Shown here piece after piece: positions 51,169 through 59,824 of a DNA stretch of 64,000 nt. Position numbers and translations under genes: made by a program. The notes under the pieces are model-generated. The model was given only the letters and a program-made list of their open reading frames with translations. It was not told where the DNA came from and did no database searches. The stretch comes from Ferruginibacter sp. (GTDB taxonomy: Bacteria > Bacteroidota > Bacteroidia > Chitinophagales > Chitinophagaceae): NCBI GenBank assembly GCA_014379905.1, contig JACMKX010000165.1, positions 1-64,000 of the forward strand, given 5' to 3'. Positions within the stretch are counted from its first letter, which is position 1, and every line of letters begins with the position of its first letter.

Positions 51169-52224
51169 TTATAAAAAACTGGCCACGGGCATAATCACTT
51201 TTGATTCTACCATATTGCCATTGATCTCTCTTATCTGGAATTGCGCCTTACCCTGGTATAAAAGGTTCAGCCTGTCCTGTGTACTTTTAATACCAAAACC
51301 TTCTTTTGTTTCGTGGGCATGGCCATTTAATGTACCCGAATTTTGCACAATGAGTTCATGATGGTGATCATTGAATTCGGAAATTACTTTTATCAACCCG
51401 CCATTTATTTGCCGGCTGATGCCATGCTTGATAGCATTCTCCACCAGTGTTTGCAACATCATAGGCGGTACGGGCTGATTGAGGGTATCTTCATCAATAT
51501 CCATTTCAATACTCAGTCTTTCTTCAAAGCGCATATGTTCCAGGGCCAGGTAATCTTTAACGATATCCAGTTCCTGTTGCAACGGCACAGTTTCCATTTT
51601 TTCGGCCTGCATACTGCTGCGCAAAATATTACTCAACTCAGTAATGGCTCTCCTTGCTCTTTCAGGATTTTCATCCACCAGTGCACGGATACTGTTTAAA
51701 GCATTAAAAATAAAGTGAGGATTGATATGTGCCTTAATGGTTTTCAATTCCAATTCCTTTACCACGGCTTCCAGTCGGAAAGTATCCAATTCCTGCGAAC
51801 GGGTGCGTTCTACATAGTGGTAAATATAATAGATCATATTCCACACCAGCAATAACCAAAGTGCATTGAAGCTGCTAAAAAACAGGCGCTGCATTTTAGT
51901 GTATTTCTGCAATCTTTCCGGGTTAAATTTAAGCAGGTAATCCATAGCTTCCATAGCTACTCCATATAAAATTGCAAAAAGCAGCGTGAGTATAAGCAGG
52001 TAGGCAATCTGAGTTTTTAAGGGCTTTTCCAGCACTTTGAGGCTATGAATATTCAGCCGCATTACATGACTTATCAATACACCAAGGGCACAACTTGTTA
52101 GCAGGCTCAGCATGTACAGTTGTGTCGCTTCACCAAAAGTGGTTACGAAAAAAATGCTGATGGCAACATTCGTCGACCAGCCAATGATCTGGCACCACCA
52201 ATACCTGGAAATTTTATTGAGCAT
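51169..52224 (-). CDS. LytS-type sensor histidine kinase
   Basis: A 351-residue kinase with four membrane segments (residues 10-135), a coiled linker, and the His_kinase domain with the phosphorylated-His motif KAHINPHFIFNALNSIRALV (His about 167-170). The ATPase part contains LVENAIKHGI and the glycine loop region KEGFGIKSTQDRLNLLY. No large periplasmic sensor domain is present, so the signal probably acts at the membrane. TAGATTTG lies 6 nt before the ATG, so the transcript may be leaderless. Confidence 0.92.
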   Translation of the reverse strand: MLNKISRYWWCQIIGWSTNVAISIFFVTTFGEATQLYMLSLLTSCALGVLISHVMRLNIHSLKVLEKPLKTQIAYLLILTLLFAILYGVAMEAMDYLLKFNPERLQKYTKMQRLFFSSFNALWLLLVWNMIYYIYHYVERTRSQELDTFRLEAVVKELELKTIKAHINPHFIFNALNSIRALVDENPERARRAITELSNILRSSMQAEKMETVPLQQELDIVKDYLALEHMRFEERLSIEMDIDEDTLNQPVPPMMLQTLVENAIKHGISRQINGGLIKVISEFNDHHHELIVQNSGTLNGHAHETKEGFGIKSTQDRLNLLYQGKAQFQIREINGNMVESKVIMPVASFL

Positions 52225-52230
52225 ATTTTA

Positions 52231-52238
52231 CAAATCTA
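52231..52238 (-). promoter_or_regulatory. -7 element TAGATTTG, 6 nt from the LytS-type kinase ATG
   Basis: The minus strand reads TAGATTTG, matching TAnnTTTG, with six bases to the start codon at 52224. Confidence 0.45.
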
Positions 52239-52533
52239 TACTGCTTGTTCAATTATAAATTTACGCATTTGATTAATGGCTAAATGCTGTTGTAAGAGGC
52301 AGCAGCAGCTGCTGTAACAAGCTATTATCAACAATGTAGCAAAAAATCAGCAGGAACATTCATTGGGATGAAATCATATGTAATAAAGTGACATGTATGT
52401 TTGTAGAGCGTACAGTTTATCAGGAATAGGGAACCAGGATTTAGGATGCGCATTGGAGGCAGCTAATCCTCCTTACAAATTCCTTTCAACTAATTACCAG
52501 ATAAGTTAGTTTTACAGCATAATAACATCATAA
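52239..52533. other. divergent intergenic region between lytS-like gene and ruvB
   Basis: No gene is visible. The palindrome cagcagcagctgctg lies near 52302-52316. TATGTTTG at 52396-52403 on the plus strand is a possible -7 element for ruvB, leaving a 130-nt leader; TTAGTTTTAC closer to the start is a weaker alternative. Confidence 0.4.
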
Positions 52534-53577
52534 ATGGCCAATTCTAATTTAAATAGTGACGCAGGAGGAATGAATCCTGCAGACAAAGAGTTTGAAAACA
52601 ATATCAGGCCAGGGGTGATTGACGATTTCAGCGGGCAATTGCAAACCATTGAAAACCTTCGGGTATTTATTAAAGCCGCCAAACAAAGGGGTGAAGCACT
52701 GGATCATATTTTATTTCATGGTCCCCCAGGGCTGGGCAAGACTACGCTGAGTCGCATTGTAGCCAACGAACTGGGGGTAAGCATAAAGGAAACCAGTGGA
52801 CCGGTTATTGAAAAGCCTGCCGACCTTGCCGGCCTGCTTACCAACCTGGAGCCAAATGATGTATTGTTTATAGATGAGATTCACCGCTTAAGCACCGTTG
52901 TAGAAGAATACCTGTATGCTGCCATGGAAGATTTTCGCATTGACATCATGATCGATAGCGGACCCAGTGCCCGCAGCGTGCAGATCAACCTTAATCCGTT
53001 TACATTGGTAGGCGCCACTACCCGGAGCGGTTTATTAACAGCACCTTTGTTATCAAGATTTGGTATTAAATCACGACTGGAATATTATGATGCCAAAACA
53101 CTAAAAAATATATTGCTTCGCAGTGCCGGTATTTTAAATACTAAAATAACCAGCGATGCTGCCGCAGAAATTGCCGGCCGAAGTCGTGGTACTCCCCGTA
53201 TTTCCAATGGTTTACTAAGACGGGTGCGTGACTTTGCACAGGTACTGGGCAATGGCGTGATAGACATGAATATTACAGAACATGCTTTGAAGGCCTTGAA
53301 TGTAGATGCCTACGGTCTGGACGATATGGATAACCGTATCCTGACTACCATCATAGATAAATTTAAAGGTGGGCCTGTAGGTATTACCACCATTGCTACG
53401 GCAGTGGGTGAAGAACCTGGCACGCTGGAAGAAGTGTATGAACCATTTTTGATACAGGAAGGATTTTTGCAACGCACATCACGCGGAAGGGAAGTAACCG
53501 CAAAAGCTTATGCGCACCTGGGACGAAACCAACAGATGGGAAATGGGCAGCCGAATTTGTTTGGGAGAGGGATTTAG
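52534..53577 (+). CDS. ruvB: Holliday junction branch migration helicase RuvB
   Basis: AAA+ motor that drives Holliday junctions with RuvA. The 347-residue length is normal. Walker A is GPPGLGKT (63-70), Walker B DEIHRLS, sensor 1 [20 protein letters not shown], and the arginine finger region [18 protein letters not shown]. The C-terminal winged helix has [19 protein letters not shown]. ruvA and ruvC are not in the window. It is transcribed away from the LytS-type gene. Confidence 0.97.
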   Translation: MANSNLNSDAGGMNPADKEFENNIRPGVIDDFSGQLQTIENLRVFIKAAKQRGEALDHILFHGPPGLGKTTLSRIVANELGVSIKETSGPVIEKPADLAGLLTNLEPNDVLFIDEIHRLSTVVEEYLYAAMEDFRIDIMIDSGPSARSVQINLNPFTLVGATTRSGLLTAPLLSRFGIKSRLEYYDAKTLKNILLRSAGILNTKITSDAAAEIAGRSRGTPRISNGLLRRVRDFAQVLGNGVIDMNITEHALKALNVDAYGLDDMDNRILTTIIDKFKGGPVGITTIATAVGEEPGTLEEVYEPFLIQEGFLQRTSRGREVTAKAYAHLGRNQQMGNGQPNLFGRGI

Positions 53578-53741
53578 AAAGTCCATGGGGCCAAAGTCGA
53601 TAGACCGGCTTTAGAATTTGAATAACGAAATGAATGTGTGAAAGAATAATTTTTAACCACGGGGAAAGCGGAATAAGGCACAGGGAACTCGGAGCGACGC
53701 TGTATATGCTGTAGTGTATTTTTCTCTGATCCTATGTAGTT

Positions 53742-53783
53742 ATTAAAATAAAAAAAGAGGCTGCATTTTTTTATGCAGCCTCT
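53742..53783 (-). terminator. rho-independent terminator of the OmpR-type regulator gene
   Basis: AGAGGCTGCAT and ATGCAGCCTCT form an 11-bp stem with a six-T/A loop. On the minus strand TTTTTTTATTTT follows. It lies 20 bp after the stop at 53803. Confidence 0.8.
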
Positions 53784-53802
53784 TCCACTATATAAGTTTC
53801 AT

Positions 53803-54501
53803 CTATTCACTTTCTACCAATCTGAAACCATTACCGTGAATATTCACGATCTCCAGCTTGGAATCTTCTTTTAAATACTTACGCAATTTGGCAATGTATA
53901 CATCCATGCTGCGGCCATTAAAATAGGTATCGCTTCCCCATATTTTTTTAAGGGCTGCTTCCCTTGGCAACAGGTCATTTTTGTATTCTGACAGCATTTT
54001 AAGCAATTCATTTTCTTTTGGAGAAAGCGTTTGTGTTTTACCATTTACGGTTAACTCACGCAGGCGTGGATTAAAATGATAAGAACCCAGGTCAAATTCT
54101 GCATTCACTTCTTCCTTATGCATTTCTTCATTACGTTTTAAGATCGCTTTGATTTTGTGCAGTAATACCTCACTGTCAAAAGGTTTGGTGATATAATCAT
54201 CTGCACCCAATTTGTATCCCTGTATGATATCATCTTTCATTGTTTTTGCACTCAGGAAAAACAGGGGTACATCAGGATTTATATCTCTTATTTCTTCTGC
54301 TACAGTAAATCCGTCCATATTGGGCATCATTACATCCAGCAGGCAGATATCAAATTTTTCTCTTTGAAAAGCTGCCAGGCCCAGGCGGCCGTCTCTTTCA
54401 AGGGTAACGTCGTAGTCATTCAATTCTAAATAGTTCTTTAATACCATGCCCAGATTTGTGTCATCTTCGCACAATAAAATTTTTGGTTTAGCTGCATCCA
54501 T
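53803..54501 (-). CDS. OmpR/PhoB family response regulator, RprY-like
   Basis: A 232-residue response regulator. The receiver has the acidic pair ED at 12-13, phospho-acceptor Asp56 in ICLLDVMMPNMDGF, and Lys in DDYITKPFDSE. The C-terminal winged helix has LSPKENELLKMLSEYKNDLL and GRSMDVYIAKLRKYLKEDSK. The overall sequence resembles RprY of Bacteroides. No histidine kinase is adjacent, so it is an orphan in this window. Confidence 0.92.
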   Translation of the reverse strand: MDAAKPKILLCEDDTNLGMVLKNYLELNDYDVTLERDGRLGLAAFQREKFDICLLDVMMPNMDGFTVAEEIRDINPDVPLFFLSAKTMKDDIIQGYKLGADDYITKPFDSEVLLHKIKAILKRNEEMHKEEVNAEFDLGSYHFNPRLRELTVNGKTQTLSPKENELLKMLSEYKNDLLPREAALKKIWGSDTYFNGRSMDVYIAKLRKYLKEDSKLEIVNIHGNGFRLVESE

Positions 54502-54595
54502 GTCTTTTCGTTTTTTACAAATAAAATTATTCTGTTATTTATACCACTAATATAATGCCTAAATTTTTGTTAACCCTTTAGAAATTTATGATTTC

Positions 54596-54739
54596 ATTCA
54601 GTCGCGAAGGCGCAAAGACGCTAAGTGGAGATTTTATTCCTATATGATCTTGCGAATTGTTATTTATTAAACCAGCGCTTTTGAAAATACTTTCAAAATA
54701 ATTTTACCGGTCTATAGGCCATGGACTATGGACTATTGA
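54596..54739. repeat. mixed short repeats: CGCAAAGACGCTAA and CATGGACTATGGACTAT
   Basis: gcgcaaagacgctaag at 54609-54624 recurs at 59689-59700 as gcgcaaagacgctaaa. ccggtctataggccatggactatggactatt at 54708-54738 is related in inverted sense to gtccatggggccaaagtcgatagaccgg after ruvB (53581-53608). The second block overlaps the start of the next gene's end region. Confidence 0.5.
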
Positions 54740-55692
54740 TCCTTTCTCCCAACAAACTGCTTGTCCGTCAACGTTTTTAAAAAGGCCACCAAATCGGCAT
54801 TGTCCTGGTTACTAAGCTGCAGTGGCTGCAGGAGCAGGGTATCCATGTTAAGCGGATCTTCTACAAACATGTACGGATTGTTGTAATACTGCACTACCTG
54901 CTCCAGTGTTTTAAATCTTCCGTCGTGCATATAAGGGCCGGTTACTGCCACGTTCCTTAAGCCCGGTGTTTTAAATCGTCCCAGGTCTTTTTGTTCTTTG
55001 GTTATTAAAAAACGGCCTTCATCTTTTTGAGAAATGCCATTATAAAGACCGATATTTTTAAATTCGTCATTGGTAAAATCTTCGGTAGAATGGCAATCAA
55101 AACATTTTGCCCTGTTACTAATGAACAGCTGGCGGCCGTTTTCTTCCTGTTGCGATAATTCCCCTTTACCATTGGCCCAATCATCAAATTTGCTCTTGTC
55201 TGTTTCCAGGGTTTTTTCAAAAGCGGCAAAGGCAGCACCCAGGTTTTGGGCATTGGGTAACTGGCCAAAAACCTTTTTAAACAGTTTCCGGTATCTTTCC
55301 GAACGGTTGAGCCTTTCCACGGCTACTGTAATTGCTAGTCCCATTTCATCCGGGTTTGCAATAGGTATGAGCGCCTGTTCTTCCAAAGTTTTTGCTCTTC
55401 CATCCCAGAAAAAGTAAGGGCGGTTCTTCATGTTTAAAACGGAAGGCGTATTTCTTGAAGTGAGTTTACCGTAGATGCCGGTGCTGAAAGCCACTGTATC
55501 TGCGAATGCAAAATCAGGTTTGTGGCAACTTGCGCAGCTAACGCTTGAATCTTTGGAAAGCATTTTTTCTGAAAATAGTTGTTTGCCAAGATCTGCGCGG
55601 GTTTTTATTTTCCTGCCGGGCTCGTCAAAAGATATAGTCAACGCAGCTATGAGCACAATTGTAAAAAATATTATGACAGGCATCCTCTTCAT
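54733..55692 (-). CDS. dihaem cytochrome c peroxidase, second copy
   Basis: A CCP/MauG-family protein of about 319 residues with an N-terminal hydrophobic signal (VIIFFTIVLIAALTISF). Haem sites are CASCHK (54-58) and CFDCHS (198-202). TPGLRNVAVTGPYMHDGRFK, NPDEMGL and FWDGRAKTLEEQALIPI are typical CCP motifs. It is shorter than the copy at 45235 and lacks an MbnP partner, so plain peroxide removal is the simpler role. Start: M1 is at 55695, but TAATTTTG ends 5 nt before the second ATG at 55692. Confidence 0.9.
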   Translation of the reverse strand: MKRMPVIIFFTIVLIAALTISFDEPGRKIKTRADLGKQLFSEKMLSKDSSVSCASCHKPDFAFADTVAFSTGIYGKLTSRNTPSVLNMKNRPYFFWDGRAKTLEEQALIPIANPDEMGLAITVAVERLNRSERYRKLFKKVFGQLPNAQNLGAAFAAFEKTLETDKSKFDDWANGKGELSQQEENGRQLFISNRAKCFDCHSTEDFTNDEFKNIGLYNGISQKDEGRFLITKEQKDLGRFKTPGLRNVAVTGPYMHDGRFKTLEQVVQYYNNPYMFVEDPLNMDTLLLQPLQLSNQDNADLVAFLKTLTDKQFVGRKDQ

Positions 55693-55697
55693 CATTT

Positions 55698-55705
55698 CAA
55701 AATTA
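55698..55705 (-). promoter_or_regulatory. -7 element TAATTTTG, 5 nt from an ATG of the second peroxidase gene
   Basis: The minus strand reads TAATTTTG, matching TAnnTTTG. It lies 5 nt from the ATG at 55692 (2 nt from the ATG at 55695). Confidence 0.45.
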
Positions 55706-55764
55706 CGCAGATTTATTTTTTAGAAACAGAACAAAAGGAAAGTAGAACACAGAATTATATTAAA

Positions 55765-55840
55765 CTTGTAAAACGTCTCCACGACTAAACGTCAGATAAA
55801 TACCGTGTAGACGGTAAGGCGTGATTGCCTCCGGCAATCG
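55765..55840. repeat. short hairpins upstream of the HerA-like gene
   Basis: aacgtctccacg and cgtgtagacggt form an imperfect stem around about 25 nt; GATTGCC-TCC-GGCAATC at 55823-55839 is a perfect 7-bp hairpin. Neither has a T tract. They look like further dispersed elements. Confidence 0.4.
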
Positions 55841-55925
55841 GCATTCATCTGTTCAATCAGTATCATCTGCGTTCTATTTCTTTCTTTTTATTGGAGTAAT
55901 CTGTAACTTTCAAAAAAAATATTCC

Positions 55926-57467
55926 ATGTCGGATAAAAATAAATTTATAGAAGATATTAAGAACGGGTACAGCTTCAAAGGTGAATCTGTAAAAATTGGG
56001 GCTGCCATACTTGATGGAGAAGTAGTGCCCGAAGCCGGCATCTACCTTCCCCTAAAAACCTTGAACCGCCACGGATTGATTGCAGGTGCCACCGGAACCG
56101 GTAAAACAAAAACATTGCAGACCATCAGTGAATTTTTAAGTGACGCCAGTGTGCCTGTGATGTTAATGGATATCAAGGGCGATTTAAGTGGTATTGCTGC
56201 AGCAGGATCGGTGAATGATAAACTTACAGAACGATACCAAAAATTGCAACTGGATTATAAACCCGAAGCATTCCCTTCCGAATTATTGTCACTTACCGGT
56301 AAAGATGGTGTGCGTTTAAGAGCTACCGTTAGCGAATTCGGCCCGGTATTGCTTAATAAAATACTAGGACTCAATGATACCCAGGGTGGCATAGTAGCCC
56401 TTATCTTTAAATACTGCGATGATCAGAAGCTGCCCCTGCTGAACCTGAAAGATTTTATAAAAGTACTGCAGTATGTTGGCAATGAAGGCAAGGCCGAAAT
56501 TGAAAGGGAATATGGTAAAATATCTACCACCAGTACGGGAACCATCTTAAGAAAGGTGATAGAATTGCAACAACAGGGTGCTGATATTTTTTTTGGTGAA
56601 AGAAGTTTTGAAGTGGCCGACCTTATGCGCATCAGCGAGGATGGCCGTGGTATGATCAATATTTTAAGGGTTACCGACCTCCAGGACAGGCCCAAACTCT
56701 TTTCCACTTTTATGTTGCAGCTCCTGGCAGAACTATATGCAAGCAGCCCGGAAGAAGGGGACCTGGATAAACCCAAACTGGTGATGTTCATAGATGAAGC
56801 CCATCTTATTTTCCAGGAAGCAAGCAGCGATTTGCTGGAACAAATAGAAACAATCATTAAACTGATCCGCTCCAAAGGCATCGGCATTTTCTTTTGTACC
56901 CAAAATCCCATGGATGTGCCGGCCGCGGTATTGGGACAACTTGGCTTAAAAGTGCAACATGCTTTAAGGGCATTTACAGCGGCCGACAGGAAAGTGATTA
57001 AACAAACGGCAGAGAACTACCCCGAAACTGATTATTACAAAACGGAGGACCTTATTACCCAGCTGGGCATTGGGGAGGCGCTGGTTACCATGCTAAATGA
57101 AAAAGGAATACCTACCCCGCTGGCCCATACAATGCTGTGCTCACCAAGAAGCCGGATGGATGTATTGACAGCAGGTGAAATCAGTAATATTTTGAACCAA
57201 AGCAAGCTGGTTGAAAAATATAATAAGGAGGTGGACAGCAAAAGTGCTTATGAAATATTGACTGAAAAACTAAATGAAGCTGCAGAAAATCCTCCACCGG
57301 AAACCCGCAAAAACACGAAGGAAGAATTAACCACTTTTGAGAAAATAACCAGCAATACAGTGGTAAAAAGTATGGCCAGAACAGCTGGAAAAAGCATCGT
57401 CAGGTCGCTTTTAGGGGCACTTGGGCTGGGGGGTAAGACGAGTAGAAAAAAGACTAGCTGGTTTTGA
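55926..57467 (+). CDS. HerA-like ATPase, DUF853 family
   Basis: A 513-residue FtsK/HerA-superfamily ATPase. The track's GTG start adds 35 unlikely residues; the ATG at 55926 (MSDKNKFIEDIKNGY) is better. Walker A is GATGTGKT (54-61), Walker B is LVMFIDEAHLIFQEASSDLL, and LIRSKGIGIFFCTQNPMDVP is typical of the family. The C-terminus is Lys/Ser-rich with SLLGALGLGG, as in DUF853 proteins such as YjgR. The role in DNA handling is unknown. There is no nurA or restriction-like gene beside it, so a defence role is not supported. Confidence 0.92.
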   Translation: MSDKNKFIEDIKNGYSFKGESVKIGAAILDGEVVPEAGIYLPLKTLNRHGLIAGATGTGKTKTLQTISEFLSDASVPVMLMDIKGDLSGIAAAGSVNDKLTERYQKLQLDYKPEAFPSELLSLTGKDGVRLRATVSEFGPVLLNKILGLNDTQGGIVALIFKYCDDQKLPLLNLKDFIKVLQYVGNEGKAEIEREYGKISTTSTGTILRKVIELQQQGADIFFGERSFEVADLMRISEDGRGMINILRVTDLQDRPKLFSTFMLQLLAELYASSPEEGDLDKPKLVMFIDEAHLIFQEASSDLLEQIETIIKLIRSKGIGIFFCTQNPMDVPAAVLGQLGLKVQHALRAFTAADRKVIKQTAENYPETDYYKTEDLITQLGIGEALVTMLNEKGIPTPLAHTMLCSPRSRMDVLTAGEISNILNQSKLVEKYNKEVDSKSAYEILTEKLNEAAENPPPETRKNTKEELTTFEKITSNTVVKSMARTAGKSIVRSLLGALGLGGKTSRKKTSWF

Positions 57468-57690
57468 CTTTGAATTAAGTTATACACATTTATAATAATC
57501 AATTGAGGTTTAAAATCTTTTTATAAATAATTATAAACCAATTATTTGGAGATGTAATCTAAGACCGATTCGTTAAATTTCTAAGGCCTTTGTAGTAATA
57601 TTTCTACAAATACTTTATAAAATACTTGGATAATATAAAAGTGCGCATTATCTTCGTTTCGGTTTTTCATAGGATATTGGATTTTAAAGC

Positions 57691-57724
57691 GGGACTAGAT
57701 TTCTATCTTGGTCCCTTTTTTATT
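57691..57724 (+). terminator. hairpin with T tract before the recQ end
   Basis: GGGAC and GTCCC (57691-57695, 57711-57715) with an inner AGAT/ATCT pairing are followed by TTTTTTATTTT on the plus strand. It is about 225 bp after the HerA-like gene and may end its transcript; the short outer stem keeps confidence moderate. Confidence 0.5.
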
Positions 57725-59647
57725 TTACCCCTGCCCGTTTTTGCGTTTTTCAACCAGGCCCTCTGCGGTTTGATGCAGTTTTTCTTCCGCTTGTAAAAAC
57801 AGGATTACCTGCCAGCTGTCTTTTTGTTTTGTGCCATATAAACTTTTTACCAGCATATTGATATCCATTGCCCCCGCTTCCAATAAATTATAAATGGTGG
57901 TTTCTATCTGTGTAAACTCCGCTTCCGATAAACTGGTGAGGTGATTATTGATGCAATTATCGCAGATGCCACAATTTTTTTGTGTTGGCGCTGCAAAGTA
58001 AGCGGCCAGTATTGCCTCGCGGCAGGTGCTGGTATTACCTATGTAGCCAGTCATAGCTTGTACTCTTTGTTCATACAGCCGGCGGCGTTCTTTTACCTGC
58101 CGGTCATCTATCTTAAAATCATCGGAGTACATACGGTTCTTTTGCAGGAATAATTGTGGTTTGTCAGACGGAGGCTGGTAACTGATGATACCATAACGAT
58201 GCAGCTCCTTTAAAGCAGCAATGGTTTTACCTGTATCCATCTTTAAAAACCTGGCCAGTGTGCTTTCGTAGATGCTCACGACAAAATCGTAAATGCCTTC
58301 ATAACTACGGAGCAATGCTTTGATAACGGGCTCCAGCTGCGGTTTGGTTTTCTCCAGCTCGGCCATATCTGTTTTGGATGCAATGAACATAACGGTAGAC
58401 GGTTTAAAGAAGATCTCGTTATAGCTCAATATATCTTCCCTGGCCAGGGCCTGTATTCCATAGGTTACTTTAAAAATATCAAGGTTAAAGTTTTTGCCGA
58501 AGGTTGCAATATCAAAATCAAAACTTTCTCCTTCCCCTCCACCGGCTGCCACCTGCAGGTGGTTCATCAAAGCTGTATATATTATTTTTATGTCATCTGG
58601 CAGCGGGTAGCGAATGGCTGCCTGGTTTAACAGTTCAGTTGTTTCTTTTGGTTGGTACAGCAACACAGCATAGGCCCTTTTGCCATCCCGCCCGGCACGC
58701 CCTGCTTCCTGGTAATAATTTTCCAGGCAATCGGGCACATTGTAGTGAATAACGGTACGCACATCAGGCTTGTCGATCCCCATGCCAAATGCATTGGTAC
58801 ATACCATTACCCTTGTTTCATTTTTTACCCATGATTCCTGTTTCTGAGTGCGTTCATCATTGTGCAAACCTGCATGGTAGTAATCGGCATTAATACCGCG
58901 AAGTTTCAACAGTTCAGCTACCTGCTGGGTTTGCTTCCTGCTTTTGCAGTATACAATAGAACTACCTGGCACATTGGCTAATATCTCCTGAAGTTTGGTT
59001 TCTTTTGATTCAGGCGAAAAAATGCTATAGGATAAATTGGGCCGCTCAAAGGATTGTTTAAACTGCAGGCCTTCTTTACCAAAAGCAAGTTTTTGCATGA
59101 TGTCTTCCTGTACCTCTTTGGTGGCCGAGGCTGTAAGGGCTATTACCGGTACTCCTGGCAACTCCTCCCGCAGGTTGGCTATGCGGAGGTAGGGCGGACG
59201 AAAATCGTAACCCCATTGGGAGATACAATGGGCTTCATCTACAGCAATAAGGCAAGGTTTAATAGCCGGGAGAAATTCTTTAAATAATTCCGTTTCTAAT
59301 CTTTCCGGGGAAACGTAGAGGAATTTATAGTTACCAAAAGCTGCATTTTGCAGTGTGTTTTTTACTTCCATAAAATGCATGCCACTGTATACCGCCAGTG
59401 CAGGGATGCCTTTGTTGGTTAAGTTTTCAACCTGGTCTTTTATTAAGGCAATGAGCGGACTTACAACAATACAGATTCCTTCCATGGCCATTACCGGTAC
59501 CTGGAAGCAAACGGATTTGCCGCCACCGGTAGGAAGGAGGGCCAGGACATCTTTTTTTGCCAGTACCGCTTCTATGATGTCCTGCTGCAGGGGCCGGAAG
59601 TTATTGTAACCCCAATATTTTTTTAATATGCTATGGATATCTGCCAA
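57725..59647 (-). CDS. recQ: ATP-dependent DNA helicase RecQ
   Basis: 3'-5' helicase in recombination repair. The 640-residue protein has the helicase core (FRPLQQDIIE; LPTGGGKSVCFQVPVM with Walker A at 41-45; AVDEAHCISQWGYDFRPPYL with DEAH at 137-140; VCTNAFGMGIDKPDVRTVIH; YYQEAGRAGRDG), then the RecQ zinc module (CREAILAAYF ... NCGICDNC) and a winged-helix-like region. No HRDC domain follows, so it is the short type. The start is TTG at 59647; no ATG is near the conserved N-terminus. Confidence 0.95.
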   Translation of the reverse strand: MADIHSILKKYWGYNNFRPLQQDIIEAVLAKKDVLALLPTGGGKSVCFQVPVMAMEGICIVVSPLIALIKDQVENLTNKGIPALAVYSGMHFMEVKNTLQNAAFGNYKFLYVSPERLETELFKEFLPAIKPCLIAVDEAHCISQWGYDFRPPYLRIANLREELPGVPVIALTASATKEVQEDIMQKLAFGKEGLQFKQSFERPNLSYSIFSPESKETKLQEILANVPGSSIVYCKSRKQTQQVAELLKLRGINADYYHAGLHNDERTQKQESWVKNETRVMVCTNAFGMGIDKPDVRTVIHYNVPDCLENYYQEAGRAGRDGKRAYAVLLYQPKETTELLNQAAIRYPLPDDIKIIYTALMNHLQVAAGGGEGESFDFDIATFGKNFNLDIFKVTYGIQALAREDILSYNEIFFKPSTVMFIASKTDMAELEKTKPQLEPVIKALLRSYEGIYDFVVSIYESTLARFLKMDTGKTIAALKELHRYGIISYQPPSDKPQLFLQKNRMYSDDFKIDDRQVKERRRLYEQRVQAMTGYIGNTSTCREAILAAYFAAPTQKNCGICDNCINNHLTSLSEAEFTQIETTIYNLLEAGAMDINMLVKSLYGTKQKDSWQVILFLQAEEKLHQTAEGLVEKRKNGQG

Positions 59648-59678
59648 CGGTTGGAAAGGTATTAAAAAGAATTAACCG

Positions 59679-59715
59679 CTAAGGCGCAAAGACGCTAAAT
59701 TTCTTTGCGTTTTTT
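59679..59715. repeat. CGCAAAGACGCTAA dispersed repeat
   Basis: ccgctaaggcgcaaagacgctaaatttctttgcg shares gcgcaaagacgctaa with the block at 54609. It adjoins the palindrome at 59717. Confidence 0.5.
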
Positions 59716-59716
59716 C

Positions 59717-59764
59717 GCAAAGAAGAGGTGACATCTTTCCCAAAAGATGTCACCTCTTCTTTGC
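59717..59764. repeat. 22-bp perfect inverted repeat AGAAGAGGTGACATCTTT
   Basis: Arms 59717-59738 and 59743-59764 are exact reverse complements with a 4-nt loop (CCCA). The core GTGACATCTTT matches the palindrome at 27620 with A-to-G changes on both arms, so pairing is kept. Confidence 0.85.
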
Positions 59765-59774
59765 AGTTGCGTTC

Positions 59775-59824
59775 TTTTTTCAACAGTTGACACCTTTTTG
59801 AAAAGATGTCATGTGTTGAAAAAA
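59775..59824. repeat. imperfect third copy of the GACATCTTTT palindrome
   Basis: ttttttcaacagttgacacctttt faces aaaagatgtcatgtgttgaaaaaa, with three mismatches in the stem. It directly precedes the end of the P-type ATPase gene and could help terminate transcription. Confidence 0.7.

Noticed and set aside
56423-56911. 162-codon ORF opposite the HerA-like gene
   Set aside because: Antisense shadow of conserved Walker B and sensor regions.
55926-59647. HerA-like ATPase plus RecQ as a defence system
   Set aside because: They are convergent, separated by a terminator, and both match ordinary chromosomal families (DUF853, short RecQ). There is no nuclease, methylase or other defence gene beside them.
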